From positions 1 to 57,751 of IMG/VR virus record IMGVR_UViG_3300023109_000027: a stretch of 57,751 nt of DNA; one strand, written 5' to 3'. The translations under genes were made by a program, and so were the position numbers. Position 1 is the stretch's first letter; each line of letters starts with the position of its first letter. Origin of the DNA: a virus. The notes under the pieces are model-generated. The model did not search any database and was not told the DNA's origin. It worked only from the letters and a program-made list of their open reading frames with translations. Below are positions 1 through 8,050 of this stretch, piece after piece.

Positions 1-167
1 CCAAAACCTCGTCATCATTAAGAATACGGACCTCGCCACCGTCGATCTTGAACCGCGAACCAGCGTAACGAGCAAACATTACCCAATCACCCTTCGCGCA
101 CCACGGACCGTCTGGAAACTTGTCCCCGTCCTGATACGCCAGTTCCCCGACCTTCAAGACATATCCA
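1..167. repeat. Left copy of the terminal overlap
   Basis: The first 167 bases match the last 167 bases (57585-57751), with mismatches at positions 62, 71, 110 and 164. The overlap means the linear sequence closes into a circle. All four differences are silent third-codon changes in the co-chaperonin gene, which suggests two natural variants were joined and not sequencing error. Confidence 0.9.
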
Positions 168-418
168 ACCTGCGTAGACACAGATTGCTCCTCAACTACT
201 TTATCCGGTAGATATATGCCGCCTTCTGTCTGACCCTTTCCCTTGTAGGGGAGAATCAACAGACGCCATCCCGTAGGACTAGGCATTTTTTCTAAAAGAG
301 ATTGACCCAACGCCGAAGGGTCTAAAGTTGTCTGTACTTTCTCTTTATAAGCATCTTCTAAGTTCGCCACGCCCTTTTTGGCAGCGGCTAAGTCTATTGC
401 ATGTGCTTTAGTCAACAC
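1..418 (-). CDS. GroES-like co-chaperonin (Cpn10 family), 3' end cut by the window edge
   Basis: The protein resembles the 10-kDa co-chaperonin that caps the host GroEL ring and helps fold capsid protein. A leader of about 45 residues precedes the Cpn10-like part, which begins near MPSPTGWRLLILPYKGKG and carries GGIYLPDK, the expected mobile-loop region, and VGELAYQDG. The end (ILNDDEVLAKISNPEDILHF) is visible in the other copy at 57547-57751. I prefer the GTG at 418, or the TTG at 415, because AGGAG lies just upstream; both overlap the previous gene by several bases. On the circle the next gene is the scaffold, then the major capsid protein, so a role in head assembly fits. Family assignment is by residue pattern only. 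Confidence 0.75.
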   Translation of the reverse strand, partial: MLTKAHAIDLAAAKKGVANLEDAYKEKVQTTLDPSALGQSLLEKMPSPTGWRLLILPYKGKGQTEGGIYLPDKVVEEQSVSTQVGYVLKVGELAYQDGDKFPDGPWCAKGDWVMFARYAGSRFKIDGGEVRILNDDEVL

Positions 419-605
419 TACGCTCCTGTTTATCTAGCAGGCCCTTGAGTTCCTGTTCCACATGATTTAGGGCCTCTAAGTTGCCCATAAGCTCACGATA
501 TTGCTCTAGTGATTTAACGTTGCCGTACTGCATTAGATCGACAACGCCCTGTCTTCTTTCCCTTATAACGCGAAAAACAGCTTCTGCAACGCGTATCTCA
601 TCCAT
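408..605 (-). CDS. Small hypothetical protein, probably alpha-helical
   Basis: This 65-residue charged protein has a heptad-like pattern from about residue 30 to the end (EQYRELMGNLEALNHVEQEL), which suggests a coiled coil or helical hairpin. It is not recognised. It lies between the lysis genes and the co-chaperonin, and its stop overlaps the co-chaperonin start, so the two are probably translated together. Confidence 0.6.
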   Translation of the reverse strand: MDEIRVAEAVFRVIRERRQGVVDLMQYGNVKSLEQYRELMGNLEALNHVEQELKGLLDKQERSVD

Positions 606-651
606 TCCCAGATTCTCCCATTTAATCTTATATGGGAAACCTACTTGTTTT

Positions 652-864
652 TTAGTAAACGTGCAACGAGTCGTCCGTAATTTTTATTGGCAAGCAGTAT
701 GCAACCGCTCTGTCCGCTGTCGCTATACCGTGAGTGCTGTAACGCTCTACAAGAGCCTCGGCTACCCTGTTGCAAACGTTTAACTGGGAAAAATACAGAT
801 CATCCACAACTAATTTACGTTCGCCCCCATAACCGAGATACAGCATGAGGACGAACGCGTACAT
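652..864 (-). CDS. Small hypothetical protein
   Basis: This 70-residue protein is not recognised. Its ATG shares a base with the TAA stop of the endolysin gene (TAATG), which implies translational coupling. The hydrophobic start (MYAFVLMLYLGYGG) could be a short signal or membrane segment. Position next to the endolysin and holins allows, but does not show, a role in lysis. Confidence 0.5.
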   Translation of the reverse strand: MYAFVLMLYLGYGGERKLVVDDLYFSQLNVCNRVAEALVERYSTHGIATADRAVAYCLPIKITDDSLHVY

Positions 865-1316
865 TAAAACACAACTTCAAAGTGTGGGGCGTCGATAAAG
901 GGCCTGCGACCCTGTGATCTGCGAATGTCGATGTAGCTGTTCATTGCATTCTCCGCAGTTCCGTCCCAAGAACCGAGATCATCTATCGTCCACGCCGCGC
1001 CCCAACGGAGCTTTACACCCGCAGCCTCGGCACCTTCCTTCATGGCGTCCGCAATCTCGTCGTATAGGTTAAGTTCCCAACGCCCTCCGTCGCAGTAAGC
1101 CATCAAATCAACGGCGTTGCCGTCAATGTGTTTTGATTTCATGGTTTGCGAGGCCCCTTTTGCAACTAATGCGCGTTGCTCGTCTATTGTTCTCAACCCG
1201 CAGATGACCGAGAAGTCCTGTTTCGTTACGCCGATAGCGTATTTCACGACCGTTACCAGATCGTCGTTGACACCTTCTAGCCTTGACAGGCTTCGCTTTC
1301 CTAACTTGTATCCCAT
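864..1316 (-). CDS. Endolysin, M15-type L,D-/D,D-peptidase
   Basis: The 150-residue protein matches the zinc peptidase fold of phage T5 endolysin and VanY-type carboxypeptidases, which cut peptide cross-links of peptidoglycan. SKHIDGNAVD at residues 61-70 supplies zinc ligands H63 and D70. DAPHFE near the C-terminus supplies the third ligand H145, with D142 as the likely catalytic residue. There is no signal peptide, so release would depend on the adjacent holins. Length and domain content match a single-domain Gram-negative phage endolysin. Confidence 0.85.
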   Translation of the reverse strand: MGYKLGKRSLSRLEGVNDDLVTVVKYAIGVTKQDFSVICGLRTIDEQRALVAKGASQTMKSKHIDGNAVDLMAYCDGGRWELNLYDEIADAMKEGAEAAGVKLRWGAAWTIDDLGSWDGTAENAMNSYIDIRRSQGRRPFIDAPHFEVVF

Positions 1317-1318
1317 AA

Positions 1319-1774
1319 CTACTTCCCCGCATACTTAGAGATTGCTCTATTTCCAAACCAAAACGCTAAGACCGCCGACATAAGTCCGGCTGTTTCTGGG
1401 TCCCACATAAGTTCAACAGCTTCTGTCCAATCGCCGCCCGACTGCCCTACTTTAACCATGATAACTACTTTCGTAGCTACGAACAGTCCGAAAAAGGCAT
1501 AAGTAATAACAGGACGAACACTACCCCGAAGAGCGTTGATAAATCCGCCAGCGTCGATAGATCGGTCATGCTCATACAGCCCCTTCGTTTCCGCGATATC
1601 AGCCTGCTTGTCTAACTCAACCAGTTTCATCTCAGAACGCTTCTGCGCCAACTGCGTTTCAAGCTGCATCATCTCCATACGATGCTTCTGAACCTGATTA
1701 GCTTTAAAGTAGCTAAGTACCTCGGGCAGAAAAGAACTCCCAAAGCCCAGCAAACTTCCTAATAATGCCATCAT
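1319..1774 (-). CDS. Three-segment holin of the gene-transfer-agent type
   Basis: A 151-residue membrane protein with hydrophobic segments at about 3-23, 88-108 and 128-142, and a long charged helical linker at 24-75. This arrangement resembles the 3TM holin family first described with alphaproteobacterial gene transfer agents. It lies directly upstream of the endolysin gene, as expected for the pore that releases it. I place the start at the ATG overlapping the previous stop (ATGA); an in-frame GTG 18 bases further upstream is possible. Confidence 0.7.
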   Translation of the reverse strand: MMALLGSLLGFGSSFLPEVLSYFKANQVQKHRMEMMQLETQLAQKRSEMKLVELDKQADIAETKGLYEHDRSIDAGGFINALRGSVRPVITYAFFGLFVATKVVIMVKVGQSGGDWTEAVELMWDPETAGLMSAVLAFWFGNRAISKYAGK

Positions 1775-1971
1775 TTCTCTGATCCTAACCACACGGCGAA
1801 GGCACCCGTCATAGCACCCGTTACGGTTGCAGTAAGCGCAGTAGCTTGCGTACTAACAACATCCTGCGGTAACGACATAAACCACTCAATCACCCTGATA
1901 TACATAACCGTCATTACCAACATCATAAGCCGAGGCATAACCTTCCACGCCAAAAACTTCTCCATAGTCAT
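1771..1971 (-). CDS. Small two-segment membrane protein, holin-like
   Basis: This 66-residue protein has two hydrophobic stretches, about residues 8-33 and 43-62, and a short charged tail (GSEK). It sits immediately before the three-segment holin and is coupled on both sides (TAATG before, ATGA after). A second holin or antiholin is the natural guess, but no sequence family is recognised. Confidence 0.55.
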   Translation of the reverse strand: MTMEKFLAWKVMPRLMMLVMTVMYIRVIEWFMSLPQDVVSTQATALTATVTGAMTGAFAVWLGSEK

Positions 1972-2237
1972 TAGAAACCTCCTTTCAGGCCATCTAATAT
2001 TTCCGACAAGCTAGGTCGCTTGTCCTTCCTCTCATAAAGACAACTAAATACCTTCGGACACTCGGAAAAACTCTTAGTAGGGTAATGATAACCCAAGCCA
2101 CCGTACCCCGCTGTAAACCTATAAACACAAACCTTTTGACCGTTTTCGGCGGTCAGTCGTTTCCATAAGTGACACTGAACATGCGTCGGATTAGACACTC
2201 CCGCAAGAGTTACAGACAAAATAAGCGCGTTTATCAT
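1971..2237 (-). CDS. Small probably exported cysteine-containing protein
   Basis: The 88-residue product begins with a hydrophobic stretch (MINALILSVTLAGVSNPTHV) that resembles a signal peptide. Four cysteines follow (C22, C37, C59 and C66 by count), which could form disulfides in the periplasm. No lipobox is seen. It lies within the lysis cluster, so a spanin-like role is possible but unsupported by any motif. Confidence 0.55.
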   Translation of the reverse strand: MINALILSVTLAGVSNPTHVQCHLWKRLTAENGQKVCVYRFTAGYGGLGYHYPTKSFSECPKVFSCLYERKDKRPSLSEILDGLKGGF

Positions 2238-2713
2238 TGAGTAACCAATACTATTAAGTACATACCACCACCCAAAACGCCTATTATACCAAGACTTAAT
2301 GCACCAATAGCCATGTTATTCTGTATCTGGCGCTTTGCTTCCATAGCCGCGTAAACAGTCTCTTCCCGTTCAGCCCGTATCTTGCGCCGCATACCCAACA
2401 TCTCGTCGTAAGTGCCCAAGCCAAACCTGTAGTCCAGCATGAACTTAATCTCTTTCTCTTTTTCCAGTAAAGTCTTCTTGCGGATCACGATATCCATAGC
2501 TTCTTGCTCTATGTTATCGGTTCCGTGAGTCTTCTTATCCAACCACGTTGGATTCTTACGCTGAGACTCGGCCTTGGTTATGTCAGCAACAGCACAGTAC
2601 CACGACCCAAGCTGCTTGCTAACGTCCTGCATCTCACGACCAGCACCAACCAACATCTTCACGCCCTTAAATGCGGCGTTAGCTGCGGCAAAAGCCGTTA
2701 CAGGATCAATCAT
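2234..2713 (-). CDS. Helical protein with C-terminal membrane anchor
   Basis: The 159-residue protein has a charged helical body (about 40-128) and a glycine-rich hydrophobic end (ALSLGIIGVLGGGMYLIVLV) that should cross the membrane once. Function is unknown. It starts one base before the next gene in the map and its end overlaps the following gene, so it belongs to the same lysis or virion operon. Confidence 0.6.
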   Translation of the reverse strand: MIDPVTAFAAANAAFKGVKMLVGAGREMQDVSKQLGSWYCAVADITKAESQRKNPTWLDKKTHGTDNIEQEAMDIVIRKKTLLEKEKEIKFMLDYRFGLGTYDEMLGMRRKIRAEREETVYAAMEAKRQIQNNMAIGALSLGIIGVLGGGMYLIVLVTQ

Positions 2714-2947
2714 TTATCTCTCCAACATGCGGTCCATCTTAGCGTCTAACGCATCCAAACGCGTTATAACCCGATTCATGTCCGTAGTGTTGTCAGACTT
2801 GGTAAGATACTCCTTCGCCATCTCTTCCCGAGTGCGGTTTAAGAGTATTTGAATACGATGCACCTCCCCTACATACGTCCTCAATAACCAGCCAAAAACG
2901 CCCAGAACCGCGGTTAACCCACCGCTCCAAAGCAACTCAGGCGGCAT
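2714..2947 (-). CDS. Membrane-anchored coiled-coil protein, possible inner-membrane spanin or XhlA-like
   Basis: The 77-residue protein has one N-terminal membrane segment (about 5-23) and then a heptad-patterned helix ending MNRVITRLDALDAKMDRML. That plan is shared by haemolysin XhlA-like phage proteins and by i-spanins. Which of these applies cannot be decided from sequence alone. The stop abuts the next gene without a gap. Confidence 0.5.
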   Translation of the reverse strand: MPPELLWSGGLTAVLGVFGWLLRTYVGEVHRIQILLNRTREEMAKEYLTKSDNTTDMNRVITRLDALDAKMDRMLER

Positions 2948-2950
2948 CCG

Positions 2951-3145
2951 TCAGACACACGCAGTGTACTTGCCGCCGCGCTTTGCCGCGCCCATACCAC
3001 GGGCCGTGAGCCGCGGATAGCTATGATCTTGCTTAACAGGAGCAGTCTTGCCATACGGAATGCGGCCCTGATCCTTAATGTCAGCGTAAGGAACCGCCTT
3101 CGGTGCCGGACCCGCAGGGGCCCCGTTTACTCGTACTTTAGCCAT
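2951..3145 (-). CDS. Small basic hypothetical protein
   Basis: This 64-residue, proline- and glycine-rich protein (MAKVRVNGAPAGPAPKAVPY at the start) is not recognised. I start it at the ATG at 3145, which has AAGGA about eight bases upstream; an earlier in-frame start would overlap the previous small gene. The basic, low-complexity character recalls minor virion proteins of marine phages. Confidence 0.55.
   Translation of the reverse strand: MAKVRVNGAPAGPAPKAVPYADIKDQGRIPYGKTAPVKQDHSYPRLTARGMGAAKRGGKYTACV
3004..3018 (+). repeat. Copy of the dispersed 15-bp motif CCGTGAKCCGCGATC
   Basis: Reads CCGTGAGCCGCGGAT. It lies inside a small coding gene. See the matching copies at 13906, 14669, 15336, 22426 and 31220. 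Confidence 0.6.
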
Positions 3146-3146
3146 T

Positions 3147-3305
3147 TTATTTTCCTTTAACAATTTTTTTTAAAGTAGAAGCACCCTTTGAAGCCGCAAT
3201 AAGGTTACCTTTACCACTGCCTGTTATTTTTGAGCCCACATTAGCTCCAATAAGTTTAATTGCGTATTCATCCATTGTGGGTATTTTTAAAGTATCTTTA
3301 GCCAT
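3147..3305 (-). CDS. Small basic hypothetical protein (52 aa)
   Basis: A short gene between portal and the next small gene. It opens with an ATG that overlaps the portal stop (TGATG) and ends with TAA one base before the following ATG, so it fits the operon exactly. The product begins MAKDTLKIPTMDEYAIKLIG and becomes lysine- and glycine-rich. The tight fit, not homology, is the evidence. Confidence 0.6.
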   Translation of the reverse strand: MAKDTLKIPTMDEYAIKLIGANVGSKITGSGKGNLIAASKGASTLKKIVKGK

Positions 3306-5713
3306 CACTGACTCCTTTGCTTCATCATTTCACGCTGCATTGCACTCTGAATGCGCTTGTCCGTTTGCTTCTCTTGGCTCTCAAGCCGCTGTTGGAACTG
3401 CTGACCACGCATCTGCTGGTTTTGAGCATCAAGCTGAAGTCTTGCCTGATCCATCTGAGCGTCCGACTGTTCTGACTGCGCCTTAATCTCCAACTCTTTC
3501 TCTTTAAGCTGTACCAGAGGATCAGGGCCCTGACCAGATATTTGTCCAGACAACTGCTTAACCTGCTGCATACCCTGCGCAATCAACTGAGCAACAACCG
3601 CCTGATACTGCATCTCCATCTGAGCCTCGTCGCCACCCTGCGCTTGCTGCATCTGTTGCATACCAGCCTCTTCAGCCTGTATCTTAACATGCTCCAAAAC
3701 ATGCTTCTGTAAAGCAACCGCAACCTGCGGCATCTGTCCAACCATCGGAGTCGCGCCAAAAATTAAATGCGCCATAATATGAGACTGATGGTCCTGACCC
3801 GCAAACGCACGTAACTCCATCATGTCCAAAGCGTTGATATTCTCCTGCGCAGGGTCCAAGGGCCGCGGTTCGTCGTCCGGCACCGCCTTCATTATTCTAT
3901 CAACGTCCGTAACGCCCAACGATTCATACATATCACGATAAACCTCGTGCATGTTATGCATCTCAGGAGCCTGCGCCGCTAACTGCATCTTAGTCTGAGA
4001 TAACGCAATCCGCTGCGCCTGACTAAATACATTCGGATTACTGACAGGAATTACATCCACACGATCATCAAAATCCGACGCCATAATGCTCGACTCGTCA
4101 CCAGCAACAGAATACGGATACTCCTGCGGTAAACTCTCCGACATTACCCGCGCCAAAATCTTAAACTCCTGACGCATGGCATAATGTAAACGCTTGTGAA
4201 CCGCGCTCATTACTCGCGAACCCTGCTCCAACATCGCTATCGTCGTGCCAACCGCCGCGTTCTGATTACCGTCACCAACCTTCATGTCAGTAATGGTCGC
4301 AAACCGCTGTCCAGCCTGTACAACAAAACCCAATAACTCAAACAACGTCCGGTCAGGACCCTTAAACGGCAAAGGCATTAAACTGTCTCGAATAGCGCCA
4401 CCCGGAGCATCTACGTCCCTAAACTCCCCCGGTTGTAAAGGATCGTCGTCGTCCCTAATCCGAAGTCCGCGGGCCTTGAACCCCGCAGGTAAGTTCGACA
4501 AAGTACCAGCATCAATCAACTGCCTCAAAGCACTGGTCGCGGTCCGCGATAATCCACCAATAGTATGGATCAAGCCCAAGCCGTAGAACCCAAATCCCGG
4601 TAAGAACTTAAAGTGCGTGAAATATGCAATCTTCTTTTTAGCCGGATCGTCCTCACGGTAATTACGCCGAATAGACAAAACCTGACCGTTGTCCTGAGAT
4701 ATAGTAACAAGATAAGGAACCTTAATGCCCGTAGGCTCCCCGTCCTCGTCTAAATCCTCATAACCCTCTAAATCCAAATCAACGTGACACTCCAACAAAG
4801 TGCAATCGTAATCAATCTGCGAAGGCTCAATGCCGTCAATCCGGTTTATCTCAGAATCAACCTCCGTAACATCACCCTGCGCAGGTATCACGTCTATATC
4901 TAAATACACCCCAGCAAGCTGCTTCTTACGCAAATCATTTAAATCCATCCGTATAAGCTGACTAATGTTCGGACACGTATCCAAATCAGAAGTATCATAC
5001 GGAACAACCAAATTCTGTGCAGGAACAAACTTACTTACGGCGCGGTCCATGACCTCGTCATAATAAGTCTTCTTAAACGTGCTGCCCGCAAGCGGTAAAT
5101 AAAACAACATCTGATCCATGTCAGGAGTGTAATCCTCCATAACATTCGTAATGTAGTAATTCATAAACTGACGAACCCGCTTGGCCTGATCCGCCTTGGC
5201 ATGGGTCTCCTCACCCATAACCTGCGTTCGTACAGGACCACCCGCAGGCAATAGCTCGTTAAACGCCTGCGCCTGAAACTGCGTAGCAGCTTCCGCCAAC
5301 AAAGGATGCGTTACACCACTGGAACCACGAAACGGCTGAGTGCGCTCCTCGTAATTAAATCCCAACAACTCCAAACCATCTGTATACGCATCCTCCCAAT
5401 CCTGACGACCAGCCTTGTTAGCATCAAACTCACCCGCTAAGTCACTGCCAATGCGACTAAGTTCGCGGTCCGGCATCTCCTCCGCCAAGTTAGCGTAAAA
5501 ATCACCGCCCTCGCCGCGCATGTCCTCGGGATCAAAGTCTACCGTAACCCCGCCGTCATCCTCCTCAGAGATTTCTATCTCCACGTCAGAATCTACCGCA
5601 TACAACATAGGGTCGCCGCCAGAGTCCGGTATCTCTATCTCCAACTCAGCGCGTAAATCGTCCTCGTCAAGCTGACTCGGTACGTTCGTATCCATCAATC
5701 CGCCAATAGCCAT
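3305..5713 (-). CDS. Portal protein, P22-like
   Basis: About 802 residues, directly downstream of the large terminase as in most tailed phages. Portal forms the dodecameric ring through which DNA enters and leaves the head. The N-terminus is strongly acidic. It is followed by the recognisable core (FRGSSGVTHPLLAEAATQFQ; FYLPLAGSTFKKTYYD; VGDGNQNAAVGTTIAMLEQG) typical of P22 gp1-like portals of marine podoviruses. The C-terminal 150 residues are glutamine-, methionine- and glutamate-rich and probably form the helical barrel. I choose the ATG at 5713, with GGAG six bases upstream; a TTG 15 bases earlier overlaps the terminase stop. Confidence 0.85.
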   Translation of the reverse strand: MAIGGLMDTNVPSQLDEDDLRAELEIEIPDSGGDPMLYAVDSDVEIEISEEDDGGVTVDFDPEDMRGEGGDFYANLAEEMPDRELSRIGSDLAGEFDANKAGRQDWEDAYTDGLELLGFNYEERTQPFRGSSGVTHPLLAEAATQFQAQAFNELLPAGGPVRTQVMGEETHAKADQAKRVRQFMNYYITNVMEDYTPDMDQMLFYLPLAGSTFKKTYYDEVMDRAVSKFVPAQNLVVPYDTSDLDTCPNISQLIRMDLNDLRKKQLAGVYLDIDVIPAQGDVTEVDSEINRIDGIEPSQIDYDCTLLECHVDLDLEGYEDLDEDGEPTGIKVPYLVTISQDNGQVLSIRRNYREDDPAKKKIAYFTHFKFLPGFGFYGLGLIHTIGGLSRTATSALRQLIDAGTLSNLPAGFKARGLRIRDDDDPLQPGEFRDVDAPGGAIRDSLMPLPFKGPDRTLFELLGFVVQAGQRFATITDMKVGDGNQNAAVGTTIAMLEQGSRVMSAVHKRLHYAMRQEFKILARVMSESLPQEYPYSVAGDESSIMASDFDDRVDVIPVSNPNVFSQAQRIALSQTKMQLAAQAPEMHNMHEVYRDMYESLGVTDVDRIMKAVPDDEPRPLDPAQENINALDMMELRAFAGQDHQSHIMAHLIFGATPMVGQMPQVAVALQKHVLEHVKIQAEEAGMQQMQQAQGGDEAQMEMQYQAVVAQLIAQGMQQVKQLSGQISGQGPDPLVQLKEKELEIKAQSEQSDAQMDQARLQLDAQNQQMRGQQFQQRLESQEKQTDKRIQSAMQREMMKQRSQ

Positions 5714-5724
5714 AGCCGTCTCCG

Positions 5725-7176
5725 TCAATAATATGCGTGTACCCTAGCAGATGTTTCTTCATCTTGCCAATCATCTGTTGGCAACTGCACAAAATTGCCC
5801 TGACGATACCTCATCAAAGCCTGTGTAGCACTGTCAACCAAATCATCAAACTCACCGTTGGGAAACGCCGCCATCTCCTCAATTAACTCGTCCGCCCAAG
5901 TCTTGTCAGGAGCATACACCATACCAGCCTCAAATAAAGGACTAACACTGTGCAACCGCGTTACCTTGTCATTGCCCCTACTCGGAGTGAAATTTACAAC
6001 AGGTATCCCAACCTGTCGCATCTCCTGAGTCAAAGGCATACCACTCGCCTTCGCTTCCACAATCACAGTGTCAGGGTCCCAAAACTGGTACTCGTCAAAA
6101 GCAATCCGCTTTAATTCAGGAAAATCCCAACGACCCTTCTTACTATCCAAAAGAATCAACGCAGGGGACCCACCATCCTCTTCAGGATAAAACACACCCC
6201 ACGTCGTAATAGCACTGTAATCAGCACTCTCCCGCTTGCTAAACGCCGTGTCATAACTCTGTATCACATACTGTAAGTTAGGGACCCGCTCACTCTCCCA
6301 ACGTTTCCACCACTCCCGAGGAACAATCGCATTCTCCTCACCAGTAGGGTTCTGCTGGTACTGAGCATTCCACTTCATAGGAGGAATAGACGCCTTGACC
6401 GCGGTTAAATCCTCAATGCTCCAATACTCCGGCCAACAAGGCGTACCGTCCTCAAAAATAGCAGGTAACTCAACAACCTCCCATTGATCCGCCAAAGGGT
6501 CCTTAGCCATGCCACGTAACAACTGACCCGTCATGTCCTTCTCAGACCACCGAGTCTGTACCAAAACTATAGAACCTCCGGGCTGTAATCGCTGCCGAGG
6601 GCCCCCAGTGTACCAATCCCAAGCATCGTTAAAACCATTCGTACTCATAGCCGTCTGCTCAGAATGTGGGTCGTCAATAATAATTAAATCACCACCACGA
6701 CCCGCTAAGTTAGAACCAACACCAACAGCATAATACATCCCACCAGCACTCGTGTCCCACCGACCAGAAGCCTTCGAATCCGCCGCTAACTTAACGTGAG
6801 GAAATACCCCCTTATACTCATCCGTGTCCAAAAGATTCTTGGTCTTACGACCAAAGTTTACAGCCAACTCCGTCGTGTGAGTCGCCTGAATGATCTTCAT
6901 ACTAGGATTCTTGCCCATCATCCACGCAGGAAACAAAAAGGATGCAAACTCAGACTTCGTGTGCCGCGGAGCCATGTTGATAATTAAACGCTTTAACTCG
7001 CCACTCGCAACACGCTCCAACTTCTCAGCAATAATACGGTGATGACGACCAGCAATAAAGTCAGGCCACATACCCCTCACAAACGGTAAAAAATTGTTAC
7101 GCTGAGACTCCTGCTTCTCTATTTGTGCAAGTCTAAGTTGAAGTTTCAGAGCTTTTTCTTGTAGTGCGATAGTCAC
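5725..7176 (-). CDS. Terminase large subunit
   Basis: The 483-residue packaging motor has an ATPase and a nuclease domain. APRHTKSE at 69-76 is a deviant Walker A. LIIIDDP at 164-170 is Walker B. VQTRW at 206-210 is a coupling-type motif. The RNase H-like nuclease is shown by YDTAF (D309), VIVEAKASG (E374) and GEFDDLVDS (acidic residues at 444-448). I choose the GTG at 7176. It has AGGGG about ten bases upstream, and the strong promoter at 7213-7240 would start RNA downstream of the earlier in-frame ATGs. The small subunit is not adjacent but lies about 6 kb away at 12908-13567. Confidence 0.9.
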   Translation of the reverse strand: MTIALQEKALKLQLRLAQIEKQESQRNNFLPFVRGMWPDFIAGRHHRIIAEKLERVASGELKRLIINMAPRHTKSEFASFLFPAWMMGKNPSMKIIQATHTTELAVNFGRKTKNLLDTDEYKGVFPHVKLAADSKASGRWDTSAGGMYYAVGVGSNLAGRGGDLIIIDDPHSEQTAMSTNGFNDAWDWYTGGPRQRLQPGGSIVLVQTRWSEKDMTGQLLRGMAKDPLADQWEVVELPAIFEDGTPCWPEYWSIEDLTAVKASIPPMKWNAQYQQNPTGEENAIVPREWWKRWESERVPNLQYVIQSYDTAFSKRESADYSAITTWGVFYPEEDGGSPALILLDSKKGRWDFPELKRIAFDEYQFWDPDTVIVEAKASGMPLTQEMRQVGIPVVNFTPSRGNDKVTRLHSVSPLFEAGMVYAPDKTWADELIEEMAAFPNGEFDDLVDSATQALMRYRQGNFVQLPTDDWQDEETSARVHAYY

Positions 7177-7212
7177 GGATCGGGGACCCCTAAATAAGTA
7201 AGCTATTACATA

Positions 7213-7240
7213 GTTATACCCCATATCATTTTTATGGCAA
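7213..7240 (-). promoter_or_regulatory. Sigma-70-like late promoter upstream of the large terminase
   Basis: On the minus strand TTGCCA (-35, 5/6), 16 bases and TATAAC (-10, 5/6) lie just upstream of the terminase GTG. Transcription would start near 7206. It is the best promoter seen ahead of the packaging and structural genes. Confidence 0.6.
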
Positions 7241-7405
7241 CTATTTGTCAAAAACATGGCCCAAGCCCCCGCAGGTCGGCACGGGGTGCGCGGTCGGCGG
7301 ATTCCGGTCGATTTGGGTTTAACCTAGGCGGTTTGACCCGATATCGGGGGGACCCGAGGCTATTTGCCGGGGCAATGTATGCGATATTGTCCAGGCTATT
7401 CGGTC

Positions 7406-7426
7406 CAGCTGCTGCAGCTGCTGCAG
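7406..7426. repeat. CAG/CTG triplet patch
   Basis: Seven consecutive triplets alternate CAG, CTG, CTG, CAG, CTG, CTG, CAG. The patch extends a partial third copy of the neighbouring CCGGTCCAGCTG unit. Confidence 0.7.
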
Positions 7427-7439
7427 TTAATTGACGCTC

Positions 7440-7524
7440 GATCCGGTCCAGATCCGCGTCGTTCCGGTCCAGCTGGTGGCGATCGATCCGGTCCAGATCC
7501 GCGTCGATCCGGTCCAGCTGGTGG
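7440..7524. repeat. Two tandem copies of a 45-bp unit
   Basis: The 40-base core at 7440-7479 recurs at 7485-7524 with one mismatch. Each copy itself holds two related half-units, CCGGTCCAGATCC and CCGGTCCAGCTGG. This layered structure resembles iterated protein-binding sites. Confidence 0.85.
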
Positions 7525-7544
7525 ATTTAACTGCCAGCTAGCGT

Positions 7545-7572
7545 CGGATCGGGGCGGATCGGGGCGGATCGG
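7545..7572. repeat. Short tandem repeat GGATCGGGGC
   Basis: A 10-bp unit is repeated about 2.6 times, adjacent to the 45-bp repeats and within the same GC-rich block. Confidence 0.75.
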
Positions 7573-7714
7573 CGGCTCTCTCGTCGATCTCGTTGTCGAT
7601 CGCTGGGTATCTGGGCACCGGATCGACCAGAACGAACCATATCCCACGGTCCACGGTTCATGGTCGGTAGGTTTAAGCCAAGGGGCGGGGCGCGGGGGTC
7701 GCAGGTGTCACTAA

Positions 7715-7742
7715 TAAAAAAGGGGCGCTGTGATGCGCCCCT
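7715..7742 (-). terminator. Rho-independent terminator ending the early/accessory transcript
   Basis: On the minus strand AGGGGCGC and GCGCCCCT pair in an 8-bp stem followed by TTTTTT. It lies downstream of the gene at 7769-8050 and separates early transcription from the late promoter. Confidence 0.85.
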
Positions 7743-7768
7743 GATCGTCGGTGTGGTGGTGCTGGTCG

Positions 7769-8050
7769 TTACATATCAAACCCCATTCGTGCGCAATATT
7801 CGGTACGCGTTTCGGTCGGCTCGGTCGGGTCCGGAACTTCGATCAGTTGGTGCAATGAATAAAGCTCTAACCCAAGTAATACCTCAAAGGCGTGTTCGAG
7901 CGCCTCCTGATCAGTTTCGATGCCATAGCAAGTAAAACAATGGTAATCGACCCAACGGCCACCGATGGGGGTCTGTAAGTTGAAAGTGGCAACCTCGTTC
8001 CATTCAATGCGGACCAACTCGCCTGAGTGTTCTAGTTCCCAGTGTTTCAT
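7769..8050 (-). CDS. Hypothetical protein (93 aa)
   Basis: Not recognised. The protein is acidic and rich in aromatic residues (WELEHSGELVRIEWNEVATF) with three cysteines. Its ATG overlaps the previous stop (ATGA). It is the last gene before the strong terminator, so it closes an early operon. Nothing in it suggests an enzyme. Confidence 0.6.
   Translation of the reverse strand: MKHWELEHSGELVRIEWNEVATFNLQTPIGGRWVDYHCFTCYGIETDQEALEHAFEVLLGLELYSLHQLIEVPDPTEPTETRTEYCARMGFDM

Larger units (their letters stand above)
7250..7714. other. GC-rich non-coding repeat block
   Basis: About 460 bases between the early-region terminator and the late promoter hold no convincing gene. The block is visibly richer in G and C than its surroundings. 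It contains a 45-bp tandem repeat, a CAG/CTG patch, short GGATCGGGGC repeats and an 8-bp inverted repeat (7423-7430 with 7527-7534) enclosing the tandem repeat. Open frames on both strands only translate the repeats and lack ribosome-binding sites. A packaging (pac), replication or partition site is plausible. Confidence 0.65.

Noticed and set aside
7364-7714. Open reading frames on both strands across the GC-rich repeat block (PRRSGPAGG-type repeats)
   Set aside because: They only translate the tandem repeats, lack ribosome-binding sites and have implausible composition.
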